Under the pieces are notes generated by a model. That model had not been told where the DNA came from. It saw nothing but the letters and a program-made list of their open reading frames with translations, and made no database searches. Source: Chryseobacterium formosum (GTDB lineage Bacteria; Bacteroidota; Bacteroidia; Flavobacteriales; Weeksellaceae). Taken from it: 64,000 nucleotides of DNA. Shown in pieces: positions 16,955-24,738 of this stretch. The position numbers and the translations under genes were made by a program. Every line of letters starts with the position of its first letter. The first letter of the stretch is position 1. The DNA lies in assembly GCF_026460885.1 (NCBI RefSeq), contig NZ_JAOVZW010000008.1, forward strand, positions 124,001 to 188,000, written 5' to 3'.

Positions 16955-17220
16955 ATGAAACAAATACGTCTATTATTTTTTTTAATCTTTATTAGTTTTG
17001 TTAGTTGTCAAGAACAATAACAATCGGTGAAGAAAATAGTGAAGACTATTGGTGCGAAGGAAATTATAGTTTATCAATCATCGGTAATGTTATACATGCA
17101 AAAGGAAAATGTGATGAGGATGATATAAATGATTTTTGTATAAAATTTGAAAATGAAAAATATTATATAAAAAGTAAGAGATTTCTTAATCTAAGTTGGC
17201 AGGAACTAAGAAAGAAATAA
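16955..17220 (+). pseudogene. Frameshifted lipoprotein gene (immunity-like)
   Basis: An ATG at 16955 encodes a perfect short lipoprotein signal (LLFFLIFISFVSC, lipobox Cys18) but stops after QEQ at 17018-17020. From 17005 another frame stays open to 17220 and encodes a plausible mature domain ('ITIGEENSEDYWCEGNY', 'GKCDEDDINDFCIKFENEKYY'). Joining the two frames between 17005 and 17020 gives a normal small lipoprotein of about 85-90 residues, so one base has probably been lost. It is either a decayed immunity gene or a sequencing error. The 3' end runs straight into effector debris. Confidence 0.55.
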
Positions 17221-17381
17221 AATGTAGAACTGCCATAAAGATTAAATCGCATATCATATATTACCGAATAAAATTAGATGTTTTTAAAGGATATTTTGAA
17301 AGTGGAAGTTGGTGCTCCAGATTAATTGGGATTATTTATTCATTTGGTCTTGAAGATCACCTTCATACAGGAGAATATTAA
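17221..17381 (+). pseudogene. Decayed fragment of a LysM-type effector C-terminus
   Basis: The stretch at about 17255-17279 (ACCGAATAAAATTAGATG core) matches the intact effector near 13838-13855, where it encodes 'YHRIKLD'. A little downstream the frame ends 'LEDHLHTGEY', matching the effector's 'LHDDHLHSGNF' near residue 1400. The two matches are about 660 codons apart in the intact gene but about 100 bases apart here, so the fragment carries a large internal deletion. It has no start of its own and is probably not functional, although it preserves the zinc-ligand type DHLH end of a variant toxin tip. Confidence 0.5.
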
Positions 17382-17401
17382 TAAAACAATTAAAATAAAA
17401 A

Positions 17402-18258
17402 ATGAAACATTTAAAAATATTTAGCTTGATATTTTCTTTCGCAATTATGTCTTGCGAAGAAAATAAACCTAAAGAAAATAATTTAAAAGATGAAATACCT
17501 GAGGGAATTATAGGGCATACATTTTTCAAAGTAAGTCAAACAAAAAATCGTAAAGTATTATATAAGCCATGCGACGCAAATATTCCGAAATATAAAATAT
17601 TTAAGGATAGTATCTTTCATAATTGGGCACAAGAATATTATAGCTATAATATTACTTCGGTAAAAAATATGAAACTTCAAACTTCATTTAGAACCAACTA
17701 CAAATACAATAATGAAATCCCAGGTACTAAAGATAGTTTAGTAATATTTGAAAAAGTTGGAAAAGATAAAATGTACTGGAAAATTAATGGAGAAATTTTT
17801 ATTGATAGTTTATATGTTAATAAAATACCAAATATAACACAACCATGTTCTGAATGTTCTGATGATTGTGGAAGTACTGTTTTAAATAATGTAAATAATA
17901 ACATTTCACAAAATGGTATGGTGACTATTACTTAAGCTATTTTGAAGATAAAAAAAATTGGGAGAAATCTTATGATATTTCAATTAGTATTACAAAAGAC
18001 TCTATGATTTATGAAGCAACTGGCTATCAGCTTTTCGAAAAATATTTATTAAAAAGTGATGAGAATATAGTTGATAATACTGTGAAATTATCATTTGATA
18101 AACTTTTAGATGGTTCAGAAAGTGCTCTTTTAGAAAAAACAAAAAATTTTGGGACTATTACTTTTAATGAAGAAAGCTATATATGGGAAAGTCCTTATAT
18201 TGATTTTAATTTTAATAATGGAAAAAAAATTAAATATATATTGACGAAAAGAAAATAA
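17402..18258 (+). pseudogene. Frameshifted lipoprotein gene (immunity-like)
   Basis: An ATG at 17402 gives a lipoprotein signal with lipobox 'FAIMSC' (Cys18) and about 160 further residues ending in frame at 17935. From about 17905 a different frame runs to 18258 and reads as ordinary protein ('KWYGDYYLSYFEDKKNW', then 'LDGSESALLEKTKNFG' and 'YILTKRK'), but it has no start. A single-base loss near 17890-17920 would join them into one lipoprotein of about 285 residues. A second possibility is a complete 177-residue gene followed by a truncated relative. The 'YYLSY...' part resembles small lysozyme-inhibitor-like proteins of flavobacteria, but weakly. Confidence 0.5.
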
Positions 18259-18304
18259 AGGAACAATAAGAACAAAGATGGAGAAGTTTGGTATGAATAT
18301 TTAG

Positions 18305-18481
18305 GATGCCAAAATCTACAACGAAAATGATGACGAATTATTAAATGGGAAAGATAGTTATACATTTTGCTCCAATCTTCTTAAATTACGAAGTGATTTG
18401 TGCTATTCACATTTATTGCGAGAAGAGAAAGGAGAATCTAAAATCAGAGCTTTTATGAAGATTATAACAAATACGATTTAA
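18305..18481 (+). pseudogene. Decayed fragment of a LysM-type effector middle region
   Basis: The frame 18305-18481 has no start and is preceded by an in-frame stop. Its 'AKIYNENDDELLNGKDS' matches 'AKIYNEDDDELLDGKDS' of the intact effector (about residues 895-911). At the DNA level 18307-18405 aligns without gaps to 14287-14385, with roughly three quarters of the bases equal. The rest of the fragment no longer resembles the effector. It is a relic of a second effector copy left at the 3' border of the island. Confidence 0.6.
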
Positions 18482-18555
18482 ATAATTATTTTTGCAAAAA
18501 TTAACGCAGCAGATTATCATTTAATTTGTTTGAATAATTTGATTTTCAGTAGATT

Positions 18556-19476
18556 ATGGGTAGAAACTTAACCATTGATGTTTTAAAAATTATACTGGCA
18601 TTATTTGTCGTGTTTCTACATATGAATTTTCTTAAAGAAACTTATCCGATGATGAGTTTCCTTTTGGTTAATGGTGTTTTTAGGATTGCGGTTCCTGTTT
18701 TTTTAGTCATTACAGGATTCTATTTTTTTCATATTGATACCACCAAAAAACTTCAAAAATGGCTTTTCAGAACATTTTTATTATATGCAATCTGGATGCT
18801 GGTTTATATTTCGTATTGGAAAGATAACGATCAGGTTTGGCTTACTGCAATTTTCGGGTACCATCATTTGTGGTATTTAATTGGAACGTTTTTCTCCGGA
18901 ATTATTTTATTTCTGTTAAGAAATCAGAAAGTGATTTTGCTGTCAGTTTTGGTTTTTCTTCTTTTCGGAATAGGATATATAATTCAGATTTTTGGAAATT
19001 TGCATCACTTAAATCCTAAATCAGATTCACTTTTGAATGATTATCTTTTGTATAGGAATTTCCTTTTTGTATGCTTTCCCTTTTTAACAATTGGCTTTCT
19101 GATGAATAAACTGAAAATTGATTTTGAAAAGTGTAAATATTCCTATGTACTGGTTATTTTTTCAGTATTATTGGTTGTTGCGGAGGCTTATTTCAATTAC
19201 AGAATGATAAGCTCAGAAAGTACAGATATTCTATTTTCTTTACTTTTTGTAAGCCCGATTCTCTTTTTATATGGTCAGAAAATCTATTTTAAAACACAGT
19301 CGAAAATTTTGGCAAGTCTTTCAACCGCCATTTATGTTGTGCATCCGTTGATTATGAAATCTGATTTTTATAAAGAAATAACTTCGGAATATAAAATTCT
19401 AATCTTTTTATTAATTTTAATTCCGGTAAGTCTATTATTGGTTTTTTTGAATCGAAAACTGAAATATGTATTGTAA
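18556..19476 (+). CDS. Membrane acyltransferase (Acyl_transf_3 family)
   Basis: This 306-residue protein is mostly hydrophobic, with about nine or ten membrane segments. It begins with the family signature region 'IDVLKIILALFVVFLHMNF', which carries the conserved histidine, and later has 'YHHLWYLIGTF' and 'IYVVHPLIM', both typical of Acyl_transf_3 proteins. These enzymes move acyl groups (often acetyl) onto cell-surface sugars or other acceptors at the inner membrane; the acceptor here is unknown. A TATTTTTG element at 18487-18494 could be its -7 promoter box. Its stop abuts the convergent GH43-like gene without a gap. Confidence 0.85.
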   Translation: MGRNLTIDVLKIILALFVVFLHMNFLKETYPMMSFLLVNGVFRIAVPVFLVITGFYFFHIDTTKKLQKWLFRTFLLYAIWMLVYISYWKDNDQVWLTAIFGYHHLWYLIGTFFSGIILFLLRNQKVILLSVLVFLLFGIGYIIQIFGNLHHLNPKSDSLLNDYLLYRNFLFVCFPFLTIGFLMNKLKIDFEKCKYSYVLVIFSVLLVVAEAYFNYRMISSESTDILFSLLFVSPILFLYGQKIYFKTQSKILASLSTAIYVVHPLIMKSDFYKEITSEYKILIFLLILIPVSLLLVFLNRKLKYVL

Positions 19477-20490
19477 TTAATCTTGTCCGTTCATGGTTTG
19501 AATCAAACCATTCTCATCATATTTTAATTCTCTGATTTTCAAACTTCTCAGATAACTTTTTCCACCTGATTTTTTTGAATCATGATAAAAAAGATACCAT
19601 TCTTTATCAATTTTTATGATACTGTGATGAGTTGTCCAGCCAACAACTGGAGTCAAGATTTCTCCTTTAAATATAAACGGCCCGTAAGGATTGTCACCGA
19701 TTGCATAAACCAATTTATGAGTTTCTCCGGTGGAGTAGGAAAGGTAGTATTTGTTGTTGTATTGATGAACCCAAACTCCTTCAAAAAAGCGACGATGCTG
19801 ATCTCCGGATTTTAACTGATTCCCGTTTTCATCTACAATCAAAACATCTTTTGGAACTTCAGCAAGTTCTTTCATATTGTTCTTTAATCGGGCAATTTTC
19901 GGAAGCAAAGCATTTTCTTCCTTTTGAAGTTCAGGGTAATTTGTAGAATATTGATTGTTCCTGTAATTCTGAAGTTGCCCGCCTTTTAAACCGCCAAAAT
20001 AAATATAATATTTTCCTTTATCGTCTAAAACTGTCGGATCTATGCTATATGTTCCTGCGATAGGATTTTTTTCGGCTTTAAAAGGACCTGTTGGATTTTT
20101 ACTTACCGCAACTCCTATTTTAAACAAATCATTTTTATCTTTTGCCGGAAAATATAAGTAATATTTATTTCCTTTTTTTACGGCATCGGGAGCCCAAAGC
20201 TGTTGTTTTGCCCAAGGAATATCTTCAAGTTTTAAAGCAATTCCATTATCTTTTGTTTTTTCGTTCACATTATTCAACGTGAGAACATGATAATCATTCA
20301 TGTTGAAGTGTGCACCGTTTGCTGCATCTTTCACATCAGTCTGAATGTCATGGGACGGATAAATATAAATTTTCCCGTCAAAAACATGAGCAGAAGGATC
20401 TGCAAAGTAAAGTTCGTCGGATAAATATCTCGGATTTTCTTGTGCGTAACCGATTGCGCAAACCAATGAAAGAACAAAAGCTTTTCTCAT
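19477..20490 (-). CDS. Exported GH43-like glycoside hydrolase
   Basis: This 337-residue protein has a signal peptide (to about Ala16). It shows the five-bladed beta-propeller hallmarks of family GH43: 'YFADPSAHVFDGKIYIY' with the catalytic-base Asp31, 'WAPDAVKKGNKYYLYF', 'SIDPTVLDDKGKYYIYFGG' with the pKa-modulating Asp151, and 'RRFFEGVWVHQYNNKYYLSYS' with the acid Glu237. All three catalytic positions are present. Members act on arabinose- or xylose-containing polysaccharides, and the exact substrate cannot be read from the sequence. The gene stands alone and is not part of a SusC/SusD polysaccharide locus here. Confidence 0.88.
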   Translation of the reverse strand: MRKAFVLSLVCAIGYAQENPRYLSDELYFADPSAHVFDGKIYIYPSHDIQTDVKDAANGAHFNMNDYHVLTLNNVNEKTKDNGIALKLEDIPWAKQQLWAPDAVKKGNKYYLYFPAKDKNDLFKIGVAVSKNPTGPFKAEKNPIAGTYSIDPTVLDDKGKYYIYFGGLKGGQLQNYRNNQYSTNYPELQKEENALLPKIARLKNNMKELAEVPKDVLIVDENGNQLKSGDQHRRFFEGVWVHQYNNKYYLSYSTGETHKLVYAIGDNPYGPFIFKGEILTPVVGWTTHHSIIKIDKEWYLFYHDSKKSGGKSYLRSLKIRELKYDENGLIQTMNGQD

Positions 20491-20536
20491 GAAAAAATAT
20501 TTTCGCAGTTAACTTGTACGAAAATATAGAAAATTT

Positions 20537-20887
20537 TTAGTTTAGCTCATAGTTTATGATGACCAATCTCAAAATAAAATGCACAAGATCCTGCTCTGCA
20601 TCTCTTCTGCTGATTAATTTATTTTTATAGTCGTAAGACTTGAAAACTTTTAGCAATCTTTGGTAGATTTCAAGATCTTCATCTTTAATTCTGATTTTTA
20701 CGTGTCCGTCTTTTCTATTAATGATTTGATTATCTAAAGTTCTTACTCTAAATAAAACATCGCATAACAATGGTTTCACACCACAATATCTTTCCACGAT
20801 ATTCACTTTAAAGGCATCAAAAGTGATGGCATGGAAAATCAGTTTAGGTTGTGAGTCAGGGGTACGCAGTTCAAGCTTATAATTCAT
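20537..20887 (-). CDS. Conserved-looking hypothetical protein
   Basis: This 116-residue soluble protein has no signal peptide or membrane segment. It is rich in basic and hydrophobic residues, with a C-terminal helix ('ILRLVIINYELN'). Codon use and composition look like a real gene, and it has its own ATG with no overlap. It lies between the GH43-like gene and dnaJ on the same strand. I do not recognise its family. Confidence 0.6.
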   Translation of the reverse strand: MNYKLELRTPDSQPKLIFHAITFDAFKVNIVERYCGVKPLLCDVLFRVRTLDNQIINRKDGHVKIRIKDEDLEIYQRLLKVFKSYDYKNKLISRRDAEQDLVHFILRLVIINYELN

Positions 20888-20953
20888 GGCTGTATATTTA
20901 CAATATCCTTTTTCAGGAAAATGTCAAATTTTAAATCGATGTAAATTTAAAAA

Positions 20954-20983
20954 TAAAAAGAGACTTTAAAAAGCCTCTTTTCA
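20954..20983 (-). terminator. Terminator after dnaJ
   Basis: On the minus strand a hairpin AAAGAGGCT/AGTCTCTTT is followed by TTTTATTTTT, directly downstream of the dnaJ stop. Confidence 0.6.
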
Positions 20984-20991
20984 AGTATTTT

Positions 20992-22110
20992 TTAATTAAA
21001 TAAATCTTTTACTTTATCAAAGAAAGTTTTTTCTTTTCCAGACGGTTCTGCAACCATTTCTCCGCTGCTCATCTGTTTTTCAAAGAAGTCTTTTTGATCT
21101 TTCGTAAGTTTTTGCGGTGTCCATACATTGATGTGGATAAACATATCGCCTTTTCCGTAACTGTCGATACTTGGCAAACCTTTTCCGGCTAATCTCAGTA
21201 TTTTTCCGGATTGAGTTCCAGGATCAACAGTAATTTTTACTTTTCCGCCAACGGTAGGAATTTCTTTTTTAGTTCCTAAAGCTGCTTCAGCAAAAGAAAT
21301 ATACAATTCCTGATGAAGATTATCGCCTTCTCTCTTTATTGTTTTATCAACTTCTTCTTCTACAATGACCAAAAGATCTCCGGGAACACCACCAAAAGGT
21401 GCGTCGTTACCTTTTCCTCTTACATTAAGCTGGATTCCGTCTCTTGCTCCTGCAGGAATATTGATCGTAATTTCTTCTTCGTCCTTTATTAAACCTTGTG
21501 CATTTGCTCCTGCAGGAATTTTATCGGCAACTTTTCCGATTCCCTGACAGGTTCCACAAGTGGTTTGAGTCTGCATCTGTCCGAACATTGTGTTCATCAC
21601 TTTCATCTGAACACCGGCTCCGTTACAAGTTGGGCAGGTTTTTGAAGTGGCACCTTCTGCCATCTTCATTTTTTTTACTTTAAGAGTTTTTTGGCTTCCG
21701 TTCACCATCTCTTCAAGATTCAGCTTGATTCTGATTCTTAAATTAGAACCTTTCACCTGTTGACGACCACCGCCGCCACCAAATCCTCCGAAACCGCCAC
21801 CACCGAAAATATCACCAAACTGGCTGAAAATATCTTCCATGTTCATACCGCCACCGAAGCCTCCTCCGCCAAAACCACCGGCACCGCCAACTCCTGCGTG
21901 ACCGTATTGGTCGTAGCGGGCTTTTTTGTTATCGTCACTTAAAACTTCGTAAGCTTCTGCAGCTTCTTTAAATTTTTCTTCAGCTTCTTTATCTCCCGGA
22001 TTTTTATCTGGGTGATATTTAATAGCCATTTTTCGGTATGCTTTCTTTATTTCGTCGGCACTCGCAGATTTGCTTACCTCAAGAACCTCGTAATAATCTC
22101 TTTTTGACAT
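20992..22110 (-). CDS. dnaJ: Chaperone DnaJ with a reduced zinc finger
   Basis: This 372-residue Hsp40 co-chaperone stimulates the DnaK ATPase and hands over unfolded clients. It has an N-terminal J domain (about 1-70) with the HPD motif in '[10 protein letters not shown]', a Gly/Phe-rich linker (about 74-118) and the two C-terminal beta domains. The zinc-finger region has only two CxxCxGxG motifs (CPTCNGAG and CGTCQGIG), and the whole protein has just four cysteines; canonical DnaJ has four such motifs binding two zinc ions. It therefore should bind one zinc. It follows grpE, about 100 bases downstream, and probably shares its transcript. Confidence 0.93.
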   Translation of the reverse strand: MSKRDYYEVLEVSKSASADEIKKAYRKMAIKYHPDKNPGDKEAEEKFKEAAEAYEVLSDDNKKARYDQYGHAGVGGAGGFGGGGFGGGMNMEDIFSQFGDIFGGGGFGGFGGGGGRQQVKGSNLRIRIKLNLEEMVNGSQKTLKVKKMKMAEGATSKTCPTCNGAGVQMKVMNTMFGQMQTQTTCGTCQGIGKVADKIPAGANAQGLIKDEEEITINIPAGARDGIQLNVRGKGNDAPFGGVPGDLLVIVEEEVDKTIKREGDNLHQELYISFAEAALGTKKEIPTVGGKVKITVDPGTQSGKILRLAGKGLPSIDSYGKGDMFIHINVWTPQKLTKDQKDFFEKQMSSGEMVAEPSGKEKTFFDKVKDLFN

Positions 22111-22119
22111 GATATATTA

Positions 22120-22205
22120 TAATTGATGATTGATAAATGATAACTGATTTTAAAATTTCATAAGTGAAAATTATTCTCAATTATCACTCATCATTTATCA
22201 TTAAT
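22120..22205. repeat. AT-rich imperfect inverted repeat between grpE and dnaJ
   Basis: The words TGATAAATGATAA (about 22131-22143) and TCATTTATCATT (about 22190-22201), with flanking matches, can pair to form a long, weak hairpin. It fills the grpE-dnaJ gap and has no T tract, so it is more likely an intergenic repeat or an RNA-stability element than a terminator. Confidence 0.4.
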
Positions 22206-22210
22206 GAATT

Positions 22211-22747
22211 TTAGTTTCCTGTTACAACTTTTGCAAAACGAATTACTTTGTCACCTAAAGTATATCCTGTTTCGATAACATCTACTATTTTACCTTTCAA
22301 ATCTTCAGAAGGAGAAGGGATTTGAGTAATAGCTTCGTGGAAATCTACATTAAAGCTGTCTCCAGCTTTTACTTCCATTATTTTTAATCCTTTTTCAGTC
22401 AGTTTGTTTTTAAATTTGTTGTAAATTAATTCAACACCCTGAAGGTCAGATTCATTACCGTTTTTAGCAATTTCTTTTATAGCTCTTTCAAAATCATCCA
22501 AAACTCCCAACATAGAAACCATCATATCCTGATTGGCATACGTGAAGAATTCCATTTTCTCTTTTGAAGTCCTTTTTTTATAGTTTTCAAACTCTGCGTA
22601 CAGTCTGATGTAACGGTCTTTTTCTACTGCCAAAAGTTCTTCCGGAGTAGGTATTTCTGTCACATTTTCCTGAACTGTTTCTTCAGTTTGAGTTGTGTTT
22701 TCTTCTTGTTTATTGATGTTTTCTTCGTTGATATCCTGATTTTCCAT
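22211..22747 (-). CDS. grpE: Nucleotide exchange factor GrpE
   Basis: This 178-residue GrpE releases ADP from DnaK. An acidic, Glu/Gln/Thr-rich N-terminal tail (1-40) leads into the long coiled-coil with 'RLYAEFENYKKRTSKEKMEF'. The C-terminal beta domain carries the family signature 'FNVDFHEAITQIPSP' and ends 'GYTLGDKVIRFAKVVTGN'. Length and layout are normal. It is the first gene of a grpE-dnaJ pair; dnaK is not in the window. Confidence 0.95.
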   Translation of the reverse strand: MENQDINEENINKQEENTTQTEETVQENVTEIPTPEELLAVEKDRYIRLYAEFENYKKRTSKEKMEFFTYANQDMMVSMLGVLDDFERAIKEIAKNGNESDLQGVELIYNKFKNKLTEKGLKIMEVKAGDSFNVDFHEAITQIPSPSEDLKGKIVDVIETGYTLGDKVIRFAKVVTGN

Positions 22748-22770
22748 ATTTCAATAACTATTTAGAAGTT

Positions 22771-22792
22771 GTTTGTCAAACATTCTGCCAAA
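22771..22792 (-). promoter_or_regulatory. Palindrome and TTTGGCA...TTTGAC element upstream of grpE
   Basis: GTTTGTCAAAC at 22771-22781 is a perfect 11-base palindrome 24 bases before the grpE start. On the minus strand the same region reads TTTGGCAGAATGTTTGAC, an imperfect relative of the sigma-54 pattern (TGGCAC-N5-TTGC). It may be a stress-responsive promoter or operator; the assignment is weak. Confidence 0.3.
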
Positions 22793-22835
22793 GAAAAAAG
22801 AATGACATTTAGGCAGATTTAAAAATATTTTTTTA

Positions 22836-22912
22836 GGAGCTTTTTCCCGCTTTCCATTACAATCTTTTTTTGCAAAAAAGGATTTCCATTACAATCGGGG
22901 CTAAGGTTGCAG
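22836..22912. repeat. Dispersed intergenic repeat, copy A
   Basis: The block begins AGCTTTTTCCCGCTTTCC. It contains TTTCCATTACAATC twice (22851-22864 and 22883-22896) around a TTTTTTTGCAAAAAAGG palindrome, and ends CGGGGCTAAGGTTGCAG. Copy B at 36711-36802 has the same order of words with different internal arms. Confidence 0.55.
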
Positions 22913-23291
22913 TCTTCTATTCAAAATATTTGAAAAATACCCACGAAGTTTGTCATCCAAAAAAGGATATAATGCAGTATTAAAGATTTGTGCTTTTGTG
23001 AAAAAATATTATCATTTAACGTTGTGCATTTTGCAGACAATGCCAAGTAGTTGATAATTAAAGTCTTTGTATTTTTTTTGCTAAATGAAATGCCATTGTT
23101 TACCTTAAAAACAGAATTTATTATAAAAACATTGTTTTTCCTGGCGATAAAAAAACGCAAGGCTATACAAAAAAATTGTAATAAGTTAGATGTCAAGTTA
23201 AACTAAGCCTTTTTACTTTTTTCGAAAGACAATGATTTAAAATGCATAACAGGTTTATCACTTTTTTTAAGAAAAAGACGGTTTTACCAGT

Positions 23292-24614
23292 CTATTCTCC
23301 AAAAAATGTTTGGTACAATAAATACAAATTCAAAACAATAATCACAATCGTAATAATCCAAACACAGATTTTTAAGAATGCTTTGTTGGCAAATTCACCC
23401 ATTTTAGCTTTGTCGTTGGTAAACATTACTAAAGGAACAACCGCAAAACTTAATTGCATCGATAAAATAACCTGACTTAAAACTAAAAGATCTGTTGTGC
23501 CTTGTTCGCCATAGATAATAGTCACTATTAATGCCGGAATTACTGCAATTAATCTCGTAATCAGTCTTCTAAGCCACGGTTTAAGACGAATATTTAAGAA
23601 TCCTTCCATTACGATTTGTCCGGCAAGAGTACCTGTTAAAGTAGAATTTTGTCCGGAAGCTAAAAGTGCAATCGCAAAAGCAATACTTGCCATTGAAGCG
23701 CCTAAAATAGGAGTCAACATTTTGTAAGCATCGTGAATATCTGCAATGTGTTGATTTCCTGTCGTATGAAAAGTTGCGGCGGCTAAAATTAAGATGGCTG
23801 CATTAATGAAAAATGCTAATAATAAAGAAACCGTGCTGTCTAAAGTGGCAAATTTTATCGCTTCCTTTTTTCCTTCTTTATCACGTGTATAATCTCTTGT
23901 TTGCACAATACTGCTGTGAAGGTAAAGATTATGTGGCATTACCGTGGCGCCGAGAATTCCGATTCCGATGTAAAGCATTGCGGGGTTTGTAATGATTTCT
24001 TTTTGTGGAATTAAACCTCCTAAAATAGCGTTGATTTCAGGTTTTGAAATAATTACTTCATACCCGAAACAAACGAGAATAATAAACATAAGTCCGGCAA
24101 CAATGCTTTCAATCCACCTGAAACCTTTTGCCTGAAGCAATAAAATGATTAAAACATCAATCGTTGTAATCACAATTCCCCAGGTTAAAGGAATTCCAAA
24201 AAGTAAATTTAATGCAATGGCAGAACCTATTACTTCCGCCAAATCACAGGCAGCGATGGCAATTTCACAAAAAATCCAAAGAATAAAATTGGTTGTAGGT
24301 TTAAAATGATCTCTACAAGCTTGAGCTAAATCTCTTTCTGCAACAACACCTAGTTTCACAGAAAGATGCTGCAAAACCATTGCGAAAATATTAGAAATAA
24401 GAATTACCGAAAGTAGAGTATAACCAAATTGTGATCCTCCTGCAATATCGGTTGCCCAGTTTCCTGGATCCATATAACCAACTGCAACCATTAGTCCGGG
24501 ACCTGCAAATGCTAAATATTTTCGCCAAAAACCTGAACCTTTAGGGATAGAAATTGAGGAAAATACCTCTGGTAATGAATGTGATGTTTTATCTTTTCGC
24601 CAAGCGTTTTTCAT
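23292..24614 (-). CDS. mntH: Nramp-type divalent metal (Mn2+/Fe2+) transporter MntH
   Basis: From the ATG at 24614 the protein has 440 residues. An ATG at 24629 would add five residues but lies inside a palindromic candidate operator, so the later start is preferred. It is an 11-segment inner-membrane proton-coupled importer. The two unwound-helix metal-site motifs are present: 'MDPGNW' in the first segment and 'VMPHNLYLHSS' in the sixth. The conserved 'GFxxI..GLM' and 'ASGQNSTLTGTLAGQ' segments are also seen. It is monocistronic here, and the upstream palindrome suggests metal-dependent repression. Confidence 0.93.
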   Translation of the reverse strand: MKNAWRKDKTSHSLPEVFSSISIPKGSGFWRKYLAFAGPGLMVAVGYMDPGNWATDIAGGSQFGYTLLSVILISNIFAMVLQHLSVKLGVVAERDLAQACRDHFKPTTNFILWIFCEIAIAACDLAEVIGSAIALNLLFGIPLTWGIVITTIDVLIILLLQAKGFRWIESIVAGLMFIILVCFGYEVIISKPEINAILGGLIPQKEIITNPAMLYIGIGILGATVMPHNLYLHSSIVQTRDYTRDKEGKKEAIKFATLDSTVSLLLAFFINAAILILAAATFHTTGNQHIADIHDAYKMLTPILGASMASIAFAIALLASGQNSTLTGTLAGQIVMEGFLNIRLKPWLRRLITRLIAVIPALIVTIIYGEQGTTDLLVLSQVILSMQLSFAVVPLVMFTNDKAKMGEFANKAFLKICVWIITIVIIVLNLYLLYQTFFGE

Positions 24615-24622
24615 ATTAAAAC

Positions 24623-24644
24623 TAGTCATTGTTAGAAATGACTA
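24623..24644 (-). promoter_or_regulatory. Palindromic candidate operator of mntH
   Basis: TAGTCATT at 24623-24630 and its exact complement AATGACTA at 24637-24644 flank a six-base centre. The site is 8 bases upstream of the preferred mntH start. A DtxR/MntR-type regulator is the natural candidate for a manganese importer, but the regulator is not in the window. Confidence 0.45.
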
Positions 24645-24684
24645 ACAAATTTAATTAAATAAATGAAATGGAAATCTATTTTAC

Positions 24685-24718
24685 CAAAAAAATCCCGAAA
24701 ATATTTCCGGGATTTTAA
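24685..24718 (-). terminator. Terminator after the OmpA-like gene
   Basis: A stem AAAATCCCG/CGGGATTTT forms a hairpin; on the minus strand the following bases are T-rich. It lies 20 bases after the stop of the OmpA-like gene. Confidence 0.7.
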
Positions 24719-24738
24719 TTATTTATGTGTGAATGAGA

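Larger units (their letters stand above)
22748..23291. other. Intergenic region between mntH and grpE
   Basis: This 540-base gap holds the grpE upstream element and one copy of a dispersed repeat (22836-22912). No convincing gene is present. A 91-codon hydrophobic frame on the minus strand (22921-23196) has no recognisable features and is not called. Confidence 0.5.

Noticed and set aside
22120-22205. The grpE-dnaJ intergenic inverted repeat as a terminator
   Set aside because: The stem is AT-only and imperfect, with no T tract, and it lies inside what should be one operon.
22921-23196. A 91-codon frame on the minus strand between mntH and grpE
   Set aside because: It is hydrophobic/basic by AT-rich composition, has no signal, domain or good start, and lies in a region with a dispersed repeat.
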